Positions 1-12,699 of a stretch of 64,000 nucleotides of DNA are shown one piece after another (the stretch's first letter is position 1; every line of letters begins with the position of its first letter). The notes below the pieces were generated by a model, which searched no databases, was not told where the DNA came from, and saw only the letters and a program-made list of their open reading frames with translations. The DNA comes from Haemonchus contortus (lineage: Eukaryota > Nematoda > Chromadorea > Rhabditida > Trichostrongylidae). The position numbers and the translations under genes were made by a program. The DNA lies in contig LS997565.1 of NCBI GenBank assembly GCA_000469685.2, positions 45,351,810 to 45,415,809 of the forward strand, given 5' to 3'.

Positions 1-2171
1 TATTGTTACACCTCCTTATGCTTCCTACCTTTTTTGAGGGTAACGAGACCTGTATCAGGAGGTATTGGCATCAATGCATATGTTTTACACAGCATAAGTT
101 TAAGTACCCGATCCCAGATATTTATTTACCCGGGAAAAGGTGCACAAAAGGGGGGGGGGGGAGGGAGGAGGGGGTAGAGGCCTAAAAAATGTCACGGACG
201 CTGCAATATTGCTCTTGTAAACTTCAATGACATCAAGGGCGACCTTAGTTAGTTTCTACTGCCTTTTAAGCAAACGGGTCATGTAATTCATTCTTTGACA
301 TCCTGCTTCATAGAATATTCAAAACTACTGACTTCATGATCAAATGCTTTATACGAGCCTCCCCTCATTAGCTTCTATTAGGATCCCTCGAAGAGTGAGC
401 CATGACTTCCGAGGTAATATGAAAAAATTCCGGTTCAATGAAAACGTTCGATTCTGAGTTGGGAACAATCCCAGGAATTCCTGCAGAGATATAAAAATTT
501 TTGGATTGTTTTCTTGGGTCCATTTGTGTACGGGTTATGTGTCATACATATTAATTTTCATACTGATATTCATGCTTTCCTGAGGTTTGCAATGATATTG
601 TTGCACTTTACGAATGCAATGACTTTCTTAGTACCACACAATGAGATGTATTATAGGACAGTCCCAAAATGCCTCGTCATTAGAAGGCAATGGGACAAAT
701 TAGGGAGCTTATCGATTCTAAGGTCCAAAAACTTCTATGGTCTCTAGTTCCTACTGTTATAAACGAGGTAAGCGAACCAGCCCGTTTGGCCCTTCTGCTG
801 GATGCATTTGCTTATTCTGCGATTCTGTTTAAGGGTCTCTTATTCCACTCAGGGAAAGTACGTGGGGAGTCGCTTTTAAATCCCAGGTGGAAGACACTTC
901 CTTGTTAACATGTGGAAGACATTGGGCGGATATATGAATCAACTGTTAAAGCACACCATACTGTCACAGTTGCACGGCAGCCCTATGTACACCGTATAAA
1001 GAACTTCCACCTGGGATTTAGAAGCAACTCCCCACGTAACTCTCCTGCGTGGGATTATGAGACCCTTAAATGGCAGAATCGCAGAATAAGCAAATGGATC
1101 CAGCAGAAGGGCCAGACGGGCTGGTTTGCTTACCTCGTTGTCAACTATGACTTGTTCGAAAAGCTTCCCACCACGTTGAAATTTTTCGACCGTGAAAACG
1201 TAGATTCAACCATTTCACATTCTAATACCGTTTACCCTTTCCTGACCCTATAAACTTCCTTTGAACGCTGAGCATCTCGCGATTTCACTTTTCCCTTTTA
1301 CCATGAAATCCATCACCCTCCTCCTACCACCACACAATAATCGAACAGGGTCACAAGCCGTATGAGATGCCAAAAATCTACTTCGTCCCCATAATTGCGT
1401 CTACCATATGTATGTGAGGGAATACCAGGGTGAGCTCGCGAGTTCGTTCACAGGCCCAAGTCCAATTCTTCTGCCAAAAAATACTGCAATCAACTCTTAT
1501 CAGTGATCAGTGCTATTTTAAGAATTCGTTGCTAAACTCACTGGCAGGAGTTTTTTTCGTTACATCTATAACTCGTCAGTCTTAGCTATGGGTCAGGATG
1601 CGCCATCGCAATCGTAAGCAACCCAAACTGGGTTGCCGCTCACCCTGCCTCGTCCATCCTCGATTCTTCTGGCCAGGAGGCCTGTCCACAAGGTCACGTG
1701 GTACCAAAATAGTGTTACTCAAGCGGTTCGAAGGGACTTGTACGTTTAATAACTAGTTTTGCTTCTTAGATTACGGTAGGTAAGTGAATTAGGGCAGTTA
1801 GTGAAATTCGTTCTCCTTGACTTCCTCCAACTTCTTTCTTTCTCTTGAACTTTCGATCTCTATCGCCATGACTCATTTATTCTTTTATTAGCATGAATGA
1901 CGCTTTGTTCCTCTTATAAGAGAAATATTCACATAAATGGAATAGGATCTTACCGGAGAATTCCTCTTTCTTTGTGGTTGCTATTGTTTGTTGTATCCTT
2001 TGGTCGCTCCAGCTATGGAACTCCACCCATTAAAGTGCTGAATTTTCTCGAAAGGCACCATTCCTGTGGTTCACTGTTGCTCTTCGGGCTGAAAAAGTAA
2101 TTTTCCTCATGTGGACTCTGTTCAGATTGTTCCAAAGAAGGTGGCCATTTGGATCGCCAAACAAGTCTACT
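1..2171. other. Upstream region, no supported gene
   Basis: I see no convincing exon here. The only structured feature is the inverted repeat at 762-1139. Short open frames (for example 912-1253 and 1897-2100) have no family resemblance, and the first overlaps one arm of the inverted repeat. A G-rich tract lies at about 150-180. The last few hundred bases presumably hold the promoter or outron of the UNC-93-like gene: an acceptor-like ctgttcag ends at about 2127, 45 bases before its start codon. Confidence 0.5.
762..1139. repeat. Inverted repeat / foldback MITE-like element
   Basis: The left arm (about 762-893) reappears as an imperfect reverse complement at about 1004-1139. The outer tips are aacgaggtaagc and gcttacctcgtt. 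The inner tips are aaatcccaggtggaag and its complement. Each arm is about 130 bases and the spacer about 110. No transposase reading frame and no clear target-site duplication were seen. It is most simply a non-autonomous foldback element. Confidence 0.8.
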
Positions 2172-5100
2172 ATGCGGCTCTCACCGCGACGTCACGAATT
2201 CATTTGCGTCTTCTTACTGGGGGCCGGAACCTTATTCCTTTATCTGAGTTACAGCGTGCAAGCGTTCATAGGTGAAAATGTTATCCACACGATTAGTGAG
2301 CGATATCCAGGAAGAATTTTCAGGCTGGCTGGATATTATGGGTGAGTTGGTTGTTTGTTGTTGATTTTCATCGGAGACAACTCTGATTACGATAGTGCTT
2401 TGTAGGCAGGCGATTCACTACACAGCTTTTGCAATTTCGTCCCTGATCACCCCATCTATACAGACTTATGTGCGTTCGAAATGGATTCTTGCCATGGGCA
2501 GCTTGCTGTTCGCCCTTTACTATGTGGGATTCGTCCAAGTGAACTCTATCTACTTCTTCATTTCACAAGCTCTTATGGGCGTCGGTTACTCGTGTAAGTG
2601 ACAAAGCACATACACTTTCTAGAACCCTTATATTGTCTTTACTCATTGCCCTCGCACTCTGTTCGGGAACCTGCCTCATGCGGTTATCCGCCTGTGAACC
2701 GCAGTTGAGTAATGCCTTATTAAAAGAACAGTTTACGATAATTTTGGGGTATCCGGTTTTTGACGAAAAATGTTAGGTACGGTCTACAGTAGTTTAATGG
2801 AAAAGCAGAAAACACGAAAAAAGATGAATAAAAAGAAATACAAAGCTCAAAAAAAGAAGAGAAAAGGGGGTTGAACGAGTTACATGGCAAAAAAACAGCG
2901 GTTAAGGAAACTTTCGGGCGAGTAGACGAATGCGACGCAATGTCTGTAATTGCACACAACGCTCAAACAGCTGATTTTGGCTTCTTCGTTAGTATTATTT
3001 ATTCTACTGCTTATATTTATGCTAGATTATTGTGCATGATCTTCTTGATGACGACTGAGAATAATTATTTAGAACAGAATAGAGCAGAATATTAGTTGAA
3101 TAGTAGGAATACAGCCGAATACTTTCACCAGTAGGAAAGGGTCGATTAGCTTATTGGTTTTTCACTAATGTTGCTCCAATGCGAATGTGGTGAACGGCAA
3201 TCAGTTTCCGTAGTCAGCTTAGCGAGGGGCGGAGGCTGACCGTGCTTCACTCTCCGGCCTCCTATTGTGCCCTATCCAGAACGTTTTTCGACGTCATTCT
3301 GGCACATATGGTATCAGAGGGGGCCCCGAATTCATGCCATGTGCAAATCTCCGGAACCATTTTTATCGTGAACCGTGCCTTCAAATCTCAATCTCTTTTA
3401 TGGGAGCAAGGCATCTTCTACCTTTCCCGAAGCAACAAATCATCGTAGTGCTGGCAGAGTTCTTTCAAAGTTCGTCCACGTTTTTCAGTTTATAACAATG
3501 GCGAAGGTGCATACCTCTCTGAGCACTCTTCAAGTGAAACCGTTGAATCAAATACCGGCATCGAGACAGCAGTCGGTCATAGCAGGTGAGATTCATTTAT
3601 TCTTCTCCCTGACTTCCAGTGCTGCACTTACTCGACCTGCCCAGAATGCTATGGACCTTCACATGAGATCAGCTATCAACCGAACCTAACGAAACACATC
3701 CTCTATGGAGTTTGTTCTGTGTAGCGAAGGTCCAAACCTGAAACACACATTGGTCTCGGGCCACCGTCAATAGTGTTGTGTGGGTGATTAGAGTGTACAG
3801 ACGATGTGGTATGCGACATGGTTTAAGAACATCATGGCAGCAGCTACCGAACCTCATTACACACAATCTAACCGACAGCTGCTTGTTGATGCGTCCCCAA
3901 TTGTTCCCACGGAATAATGGACATGCCTACAGCTTTGAAACTTCGAGTCTTCATTTTCAGTATGTTCGTTGGTGGTGGTGCGTTGGCACTCATATTCTAT
4001 TTGATCTCACCTGTGAGTAATAGATTTTGGCACATCCTTCGTTCTTGTTCCCCAGACCCATCATTACTTTCGTTTCAGTCGGGCGAAATCGCCACTCAGT
4101 CCTATACAGACACCCAAATCCGCTTGATCTATGGCACACTACTCGGCTTAAACATGATATCTTTCGTAATATTTGCTTGCTTACCAACAAAGGAGTACGA
4201 CAGTATCGCGTCAACATCACCAACGGTTATACCCAGCCTCAGAAAACAGTTTGGTAGGTTCTCGTCAACATTCACTTTTGTCTTTACGAAATGATAGAGA
4301 ATCTTACATGCAAAAAGAATGACACATGGCTATGAAGATTTATCTGATCGAAACGTTTTAGTCCAATTTGTCAATGAAAGAGCCGCTTCCTTCTTTCTAC
4401 GTTTCGAACAAATCGTTGTCTCGAAGGACCGTATAGTAGTTCGGAGCTCATGATGGGTGGCTCAGCCGGTCAAGGCCTCCAAAGGACGTTAGGCCAGAGC
4501 AACAACTCCCAGAAACTCGAACACCAAGCCAGAGAGCCAGGCATCTGTGGTGCCACCAGCGCCAACTCTTCTAGCTCGTTTGGACGCTTGATCGGGTATG
4601 TCGCAGATCAAAAGCTCCGAGCTGCCTTCAAGTTCTTGAGGACGGCGAATTATTCGGAAAGTCGACCAAATAAAGCAGTTCTATCACAACAAATCTGCAC
4701 GGCTAAGCAGAATGAAACACGATGTCATATGCGTTAGCTCCAAGAGGATTAAAGTTGGAAGTTATTTGATAAAATTCTCTTTGCATTTTCTTCACTACCA
4801 CAAGACTTCAGAGGGCAAGCGATAGAGGAGGTTAACCCAACAGATCCTCTATGGGCTATGTGTAAACCATGTTTGTGGACTTACGATTTCATTTACTAGA
4901 AATAAGGGGAGTACAGCGGGTTTTTAAATCCGTCCTGGTGGTGAAACTTTGGACTCTGAAGAAGACGATAATATCGAAACGTTGGGCCGTTGATTCAAAA
5001 AATTGTTCCACCTAACAACCTCGTGCAGCTCAAGAATATTTTAATCATTAATAAGGAAAGTGTTAACAATCCATTTATGCATGAAACCTTCCCACTACAA

Positions 5101-8100
5101 CAAGATTTCAGATGACGAAGGTTGGAGAGGGATGGTTCAACAGTCACTTAAAACAAAACAGTATATGTATAATAGTAGTGAAAATCTAAGCGGAATCCAA
5201 TATACGCTTGCAAAACTGCTAACAACGAAGTAGGGTCAACAATGACTGAGCTCATTTCAATGAGGGATATAGGGCCCTAAGCATAAGTGATTCACTGCAA
5301 ACGGCGAAAAAGGTAGCAAAGTTTCTCAGTGTCTATACTGTTTTATCTGTTTTTTAGAAAAATTTTGGCTGATCATTGCGCACATTGGATCATCGCGATC
5401 ATTGGAAGCTTTGTAGAAGAAAACAATCAAAAAGTAATAAACCCATTTGGTTTGAAGAAAGGTTGGAGTTCCATTGGTTTGAACCACAGATTGAAAATGA
5501 AGAGGAACACTGTTTTGACAACGAGCCTTGTTGCGAAACCTTCTCCTACCTATTTCTCGGGCTCAAGTGTGTTTGGAATGACGCAAGGAATCATTCAAAT
5601 TACTAGAAAATGACTATTATGGCCTTTTGTGCTCGTACAACCGCTCAGCATTATTGAGCGTTTATAGTGCACAATCCAAATGGTTGCGGCTAGTGTAGCT
5701 TAGCCACACCTATATTCGATTAGCTTACTTGTGTTTTGATGCTTTTCGCACGGAATTCGAACTTGAACTCGCTTTGATCCGATAGGCATTGGCTCAATTT
5801 TCTGCCATTGTAGGAGAAGATCGATCCCATTCTCATAGAACGAAAGCGGTCCTGAGGCGGAGAGGACGTCGATGTCGCTTTTCAGCGCCTCCGCGTTCGC
5901 TGTGACATTTTTCAATTAGATACAAGTTCATAAGAAGTCACTGGACAAGGCGAAATCGAGAGAACATGACGTATCTGGGAGAACTTCCTAGCCATTCCCA
6001 AGAATTGTTTCATATCGAATTAGCCTCTATGCGGTATGGCATTGTCCATGAGCAGATGACTTTTCTATCCATGACATTAATGACGAGTTCCGTCAATCTT
6101 CTACAGCTCTTAATGCAAGGCATCCACTGTCATCGTCTCATCTGACAGAAGCATCGCAAACTGAACCATCTGCAATTGACACCACTGATCACCGCTTTTT
6201 TGCAGGATCGGTCAACACTTGGTGCTGATTGTGGCTTCTGATCAGCTCCTGCTCATTGTTCCCTTGTCGACGGACTATTGTGAAGGACATTCTCATACAT
6301 TGATATCTGGCTCTCTCGACTTGAGATATCCGACCACTCACTTTGCATTGGATGCTTAATTATTCAAGAGATTGGCAACCTACTGCTGGAGACCTTGAGT
6401 GCTGCTGTAACATCCCGGAAGGATTTATTCAACGGACGTAAGCAGCTGCCTAAACCCATTTCGGCAGGCAGCTTGGCAGCTCTCTCTTCATCTTTCAGAT
6501 AAACTGCCACTTCTTGAATTTTGAAGGCGCTCATCGTCGTTTCGAGGTAGAATACTTTTTAAAATCCTTACCTGAGGCTCCGTAGACGCACTGGTCTGCT
6601 CTGGTCGCTTTGTGGCCAGACGAAACACGTAGAGCGAATGGTGCTGGCTTAGAGGCGCTCCATGGGCAAGTCAAAGATTCAAACTTGGCGGGACGATGGC
6701 TATTCAATAAATATGAATTGCATACTGGTTGGATATGTAGTGGGGAGGGTGAATGGCACCGAGTGAAGGAGTTCGAAGGAAAGTTCTGGAAATAGAGTAT
6801 CTAGTTCTGGAAAGAGAGTACCTAAGTCAGGAGAACTAGACAGTCGTGCACACCTACGATGTGCTTACATATCTTCCCTATGATCAAAGCTTTCTCGTAT
6901 TGCTGTATTGCATCCTGTGAAGAAACTAAGCCCTGAGTTTGAAGCTTTGTCCCGCACAACCACAAACAAAAGAGGAACAACAACACACATTATCCTTCTC
7001 GCTTGTCTGCTTCAGGATGGACTATGGTATGCAAATCGCTTAGGTTCAAGTAAAGACAGAAATTTGCGTTGACTGAAATTGCGGACCCTTCTAGTCAACC
7101 TAATCCGGTGCGGGAAATTACAGTCTTGATGATTTCACTTTTTTCGTCTAACTTTTGCTGTGAGACCTAGTTTTGCCCAAAACTCTCAACAATATGAATG
7201 ATCTTGAAAAATCCTTTTTAATAGAGACAAACGCGAATGCGCCCATAGGCGAAAGCTCATGGTCCCGTTGTAGGTTACCATTGCTCTGTTATACTCGCAG
7301 TTGAAAAGAGATCACGCAAAAACAGCACTTCAAAGTTTACTTTTGACTTCACGTGAAAGGTCAAAATTGTTAATTTTACGCGGGTTCTTTTGTACCTTAA
7401 GTACAAGTTTTATTCCAATTACATCATAAACCGAGATGAATCGACCATTTGTAAAGGAAACACAAAGGGCAATCAAACGCTATCAGTAAAATATGAAAAT
7501 CTAGCAATAATATGGAAAAAAGTGCACGAGCCTGAAACTTTTGATATGAAAGAACAGATATGGATCGATGCGTCATGCTCATGACCGCTAGTTATGGACG
7601 TGCTAGAAGCTTGATTTGCCCTATGATGTTATTTCGAGGCATACTATAGGTAGATCTCAGCATTTCTGGGATCCATATGCTAGCTAAACAATTAGCCCAA
7701 CACTTCTTCTAGCTACCATCTCTTTCACTTCTGCAGGAGCAGCTATCGGAACCCTCCGCCAAAGAGTCAGCCCTGCTCCGTGAGAGAGAAGAATGTTTCC
7801 ACTGGCATCTTCGAAACTGCAATTCACAAAATTGCGACGCGGTTCGCTCTGTCGCTGTACATTTTAAAAAATAGGCGTTGCCTAGATAGTGCTGGCTCTG
7901 CTCGGTACCGTGGCATGTGAAGAACATCCCATCCTGTCAATGTAATATTAGGTTGACCGGAAAGTTTTCCGTCATTGAATTTTCGAAAATATGTCAAAAA
8001 CGAACTTCTTCTCCAGCCCAATCTTCTCTAGCCCAGATTCAACAGTTGATTGGGCATGGCCGAGCATCGCTGCAAGTTCCCTGGTAGTGGCGTACGGATC

Positions 8101-11100
8101 CTCTTCCACGGTGGATGCAGCAACTTCAAGTCTAGCTCTATCGGTCGGCCGGTCCTTGGAGCATCTTGAAGAGAAAAATCTCCTTTCTTGAACTTGGCCA
8201 TCCAGATCTTGCACGAGTCGTAAGAGATAGCGTCAGCGCCATATGTATCCACTATCTTGGCTTGGGCTTCCTTTGCGTTTAAGCCAGACTGATGAAGGGG
8301 AAGAAGACAGTGCTTTAGGTGCATCCTGTTGTGTTGAAACTTGGGCGGCACTTTGGAATCCAAATGCAAGCTGGGTAAGTGTGAGGTAGTGATGTGAAAG
8401 AGTCTCTTGCATGCTTCATACACACCCCACGATAAGCCATAAACATACATGCAAGGCTGATATGGTGCGATCAAACACGTGGCGGGAAACTTTCCGGTCA
8501 ACTTAATAGTCTGTGTGCATCACTACTGAACATCGTCAGCCTCTTTTTTAGTTGTACCTAGCCGAATGGTGTCAAGTCCCCGTCAACTCTAGATTGACTC
8601 AATCAATAACTATCATACTCAGAAATGGAATACCGCGGAGAACCGAAGAAGTAGGAGAACGGCACAGTGAATGGTGAAAAATAGAAATTTCCAGTGACTG
8701 CCTATTCATAAGAGTATAGACAGAGAAGTCGAGTATATACTTGAAATATGGACTTCTAGAACGTGTAAATTTCTTTCAGCACCTCGGAATATGCCCCCAA
8801 ATTGTGGAGTACGTTCCGTCCAACATTTTCATCATACCCCCAACATACATACATATGTCGCATGTTGTACTGTACGCCTACGAACGAATGTGCTGTTTCA
8901 ACCATTAATCTCCCATTAGGCTTGTAACATCTGTTCACTGGTAATTCTCTTCAAACAATCACTTTTAGTTGGCAAAAAGTTACTGTAGTGAGGGTCTATG
9001 TACTTTTCTACTCAGACCATACTTCGCGGCGGACTAAATTGAAGCCATTTGCTGTTTTGCCCCGAGTACACTGAACAAAACCGTTTGACAACATTGAAAA
9101 ACGGTTTCGGTATGCGTTGGGAAGATGAGAATAACGTGGGGTTGTATTTGCCCCACGAATCGAAGAAGACCCCGAGACGCCTGAGTGAATGCACGTTCCA
9201 TGTAGAATTGAAGGATTCTCAGGTTCATCGTTGACTGGCACTGGAAATAATCTTTAAAAAATCTCCAAAAAACCGGTTGTAGAACGTTACCGGCTAAACA
9301 TTGAGTATAGGGGCGAAAGGTTTATTTTCAGTTCTGGCCACAAGAACTATTGGCAAATTCCCGTAGCAAGCTGGCGAAATTTTTGATTGACGGTAGTTTC
9401 ATGAGAAATTCCATCGAATAGATCTGAATTCGAAGTATTCATTGCTGACGTTAGTCGTAAGAACGGCAATAACCATTGAGTACCTTCTTACTGATATTGC
9501 TTCATGTCGCACGTATGCATTGCCACACATCCTATCCGCGCCACCTCAACTCGTTCAATTGGGGGCGCTTGCCGTGCCACGCTGATCGCAGAGGTCTTTC
9601 TTAGGATGAAAACGTCCTTAAGTTTCTCTTCCCCCTCCTGGCTTTGAACATCTCAACTTGATACAACTACAACGGATGTCGTGCTTACTGCTAGAAATTC
9701 TGAAGGTGTAGTTTCTAGAGAAAAACACTCCACGAGAAGGGTCACTTCAACAATCCTCCCATATTCGATAATTCCACTTTATAATCACTTGGAAAAAGTG
9801 GTGAAAGCATTTCTCGAAATGACTTGAGATAGAGCAGTAGCTTTCCATTTATTAAAAAATCTCATATCTCCATTTCTAGAGTAGTTGTTTAAGTACTCCA
9901 GCAATTTTACCTTCCAGGTAAATTCAAATCAGCCATGAAGGAAGTAAATATGCTGTTGTTGTTGCCATTTTTCGGCTATATGGGCCTGATCGTCTCATTC
10001 CTCATCGGTGTCTATCCCACCACCTTGGCCTTCACGGAGTCACTGAAGAGTGACGTCTACATTGTCGCCCTCTATAGTGTCGGTGCCGGAACTGCTGAAA
10101 TTTTCGGTACGTTGCATTATACGAAAACTTCATAAACCCTTTAACCGAGATGCTGTTTATAAAAAAAGTTGCCTCGCCTGTACTGAAGTCAGAGGTTCCG
10201 TTACTTAGGGTCTTTCACAGATTTCTGAATCAGGGCTCGATTCAGCCGTTTACAACTGATTCTAAAAGCTTATTGCAAGTAGCAGAATGGAAGTACTACA
10301 TATTCGATTACAGGATGATCGTTGCTGATTTTAGGCGGCGTCGTGTTGCGGCGTATCCTTTTAAAATTCAAGGACTGGGGACTCGTAATGATGATTAGTA
10401 CCCACTTCCTGGCAGTGTCAACAGCACTTATACTAGTACTCCTGTCTGTCCCCGAAATGGCCACAATCCAGCCAACCAGTGAGTCGACGCTGCTCATCAA
10501 GCCAAGGTGTGACCATTCTTTCTACCATTTTTTTTTGATTCGCTTTCTCAAATTTTATTCGAAATATAATTCGAACCTTTAAAAATGTCCATGACTGCCA
10601 GTAGAAGCGCTCGGTTTCGAATAATCAGCGATAGAAACTTTTCATCTCTAGGATAGTCAGTCTCAGTTAGAAGGCATTATCATTTTATCCAGTGATCACA
10701 GTGGCATCTCATAGCCATTGATATTTCAGCAGAGTGATTGTTGTGATTATCGGATTTCTGCTTGGCATGGGCGATTTCACGATTACCACAGGTCGAGCAG
10801 TGATCTGCCAGGTAGCCGTACCTAAAGCTCGGATGCAGGTATTCTCCATGAGTCGACTTTATCAGGTCAGCTGTAACAATCAAGTAGCTTAGTTCTTTCC
10901 CTGTTTGAGTACCTTCGATCTAGTTTGAGGGGGAGATTCATGGAATAAATTGTCAATCACTAAATAATAGAAGATGGTTGTGGTGCAATAACTACTTCTT
11001 ACCAAAATTATTACCATGGTCTGCGATAAATAGTTCACCAAATAATCTTTTTCCCTTGATTCGCTGAATCGTTCTGCTTCGCCTCTTGAGTTGTTGAAGT

Positions 11101-11592
11101 ATTCTGCTTGCGTTTCTCTGAAAACACTTTATTGTCGGTTTCCTGCTAATTCATCATATTTCAGTGTGTGTTGGCATGCGCCTTTCTCTTTCTTACGCCT
11201 TATATGAAAACCACCTATTGGGTCATCGTCCTTGGCTTCTTTCTCATCACTGGATCGACAACATTCGGCATCGTTGCAAAGTGAGTACCATATAACAGTC
11301 TGAACTCAAGGAATGTATCACAAATCTGGACTATGACTGGGAACAGCGAAGATCAAGTTACGTGGAAGACACTTGAGTTGGCTAGAGATTGCCCTCCGTG
11401 AGTATGGACGGTTCCCCCATTACACCCTACACCCACCATGAAAATTCCTTGTGTTAATACAATTTGAAAGTATATATCATTTTGTTTTTCGATAATGAAG
11501 TCTATTTCAGACGAACCGCTCATTTACGAAGAAATGTTGTCAGTCCCTGTGAGGACGCAAAGTCCAAAGACCGAGGTGAGACCGACGCATAA
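2172..11592 (+). CDS. UNC-93-like membrane protein, copy A
   Basis: Ten exons join in frame: 2172-2341, 2406-2593, 3489-3585, 3961-4012, 4079-4253, 9918-10106, 10335-10506, 10730-10865, 11165-11280 and 11511-11592, giving about 458 residues. The protein is hydrophobic throughout, with roughly a dozen membrane helices. UNC-93/MFSD11-type hallmarks are GQAIHYTAF then SSLITPS (about 57-74), NNGEGAYLSEHS (122-133), SNTGIETAVGHS (140-151) and VSFLIGVYPTTLAFT after the large loop. UNC-93 proteins belong to the major facilitator fold; worm UNC-93 regulates a two-pore potassium channel, but the role of this paralogue is unknown. The start was chosen by alignment with copy B (both begin M-x-PRRHE); an in-frame ATG at 2109 would add 21 residues. 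Intron 5 is unusually long (5.7 kb) and holds two mariner remnants. The C-terminal tail is hydrophilic (KRTAHLRRN to GETDA) and differs from copy B. Confidence 0.88.
2721..3384. mobile_element. TIR element family 1, copy 1 (intronic)
   Basis: About 660 bases in intron 2 of the first UNC-93-like gene align along their length with 27854-28522. The right end reads ttatcgtgaaccgtgcctt. The left end (agaacagtttacgata) is a degraded inverted copy of it. The other copies lie in a different intron of the paralogue and in intergenic DNA, so this is a dispersed element and not part of the gene duplication. There is no transposase open frame, so it is non-autonomous. Confidence 0.75.
5640..6535 (-). pseudogene. 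Decayed mariner transposase in UNC-93-like intron 5
   Basis: Minus-strand translation gives a broken mariner catalytic domain. Around 6040-6200 it reads MLLSDETMTVDALH, several stops, then HLLMDNAIPH, which carries the second catalytic aspartate. Next come EVLPD and SLDFALSSDF (family consensus SPDLAPSDF). At 5700-5915 an open stretch holds NAEALKSDIDVL and SFYENGIDLLLQ, the typical mariner C-terminus. At least four in-frame stops and frame changes make it a dead copy. The 5' limit is uncertain: 6300-6535 may contain the N-terminal part (an ATG with MSAFKIQEVAVYL), but I could not connect it confidently. Terminal repeats were not recognised. Confidence 0.82.
7948..8506 (-). mobile_element. 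Internally deleted mariner element, TA target site
   Basis: Inverted ends ttaggttgaccggaaagttt and ttaagttgaccggaaagttt face inward and are flanked by TA at 7946-7947 and 8507-8508. The 559-base element keeps only the N-terminal DNA-binding part of a transposase on the minus strand: GLNAKEAQAKIVDTYG, KKGDFSLQDAPRTGRPIELD, then after a frameshift EEDPYATTRELAAMLGHAQ and TVESGLEKIG. These are the two helix-turn-helix units and GRP-like linker of nematode mariners, close to those reported from hookworms. The catalytic domain is absent, so the copy cannot move by itself. It sits in intron 5 of the UNC-93-like gene, antisense to it. Confidence 0.9.
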
Positions 11593-11871
11593 AGCTGCCA
11601 CAGTCATCGGGAAATCACCACTGCAATTCACCACATTACGAGAGCTTCTTCTGAAGCCTTATTCTGATCTCAATAGTTTCAATAGATTCTGGGACCTTTT
11701 AGGAAATCCTGATGACTTCTTATATACTAATCTCGGAGATTCATGTTTCTAGAGGTAAATTCAGCAGTAGATTTGAAGAACGGGTTCAACTGAGCTCCTA
11801 TTCTTTTGGGTTTCTTAGCCTTTCCTAGATTTCTTTGTGTTAAAATGGTGTGCCTTTGTTCCATTCGGGAT

Positions 11872-11877
11872 AATAAA
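11872..11877 (+). terminator. Candidate poly(A) signal of UNC-93-like copy A
   Basis: An AATAAA hexamer lies 280 bases after the stop codon at 11590-11592, with no nearer canonical hexamer seen. Its use is inferred from position only. Confidence 0.4.
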
Positions 11878-12012
11878 GCAATTTCTGAACCGTTCACGAT
11901 ATCGCTATTGTTTAGAATCTTGTACAAATATGTATTAGGTTGACCAATTTCGCTACCAAAACGAAAATCTCCCAGTGTTAGACTTTACAAGTGTAATGAA
12001 CATTGCAAAATA

Positions 12013-12525
12013 CAGTAGCGCTCAGAAGTATTCGGCCAAATGCTTTACTACTACTCGTACTTTTCAGTTATAACTCCTCTCCTACTGGATTTATTCATGC
12101 GAAATTTTAGTATGTGTAGCATTGGTGTATTGTGAATATTCACCACCATTAACCAGCAATCTTATCGTGTATCAGATATCTCAGAGAGCTTCAACTCATA
12201 ATCAACTGGAAATGCGAATGATAGCGCTTCTGGAGATTTCTTTGCTTTTTGTTATGTCTAAAGTGTACGAGCACTAATGTCGAACCCAGAAGAGAAGAAA
12301 AACGTAAACAAGGTCGGAATACTTGCAGGCGTCACAAACTTGCTTTCAGCATAGTCCACAAATGCGTTCCCCTTAGTTACGTGGACCTTGATGCTTTGCA
12401 GTCAAATAGTGTTGTATAGTGTGGAATATGCTTTAGTAAAACATATGAAAATTTCATGCGATTTGCTTCACTGAGAAAAAAGTTTCGGCCGAAAAAACTT
12501 GGCCCAATACTTTCGAACGCCACTG
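12013..12525. mobile_element. Tc1/mariner-type MITE with CAGT ends
   Basis: The element starts cagtagcgctcagaagtatt and ends with the near-complement aatactttcgaacgccactg, flanked by TA at 12011-12012 and 12526-12527. The terminal inverted repeats are about 28 bases. No transposase frame exists in the 513-base body. The TA duplication and CAGT tips place it with Tc1-like non-autonomous elements. About 75 bases upstream, at 11936, stands a lone mariner-like tip (ttaggttgacc). Confidence 0.85.
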
Positions 12526-12699
12526 TATGTCACACAACTACAATGTAATTGGACTAATATAATTATTAATAAATATTGATATTATTAATACTAATATTCA
12601 CACGCAAAAGAAACGTACCCCATCATATGATCATTTCCTCACTTGCTGTATAGGAATTAGAGTTACGTTCCTTGATTCAAGTCCACACTTTTAGATGAA

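Noticed and set aside
912..1253. 113-codon plus frame near the left edge
   Set aside because: More than half of it is the right arm of the inverted repeat at 762-1139.
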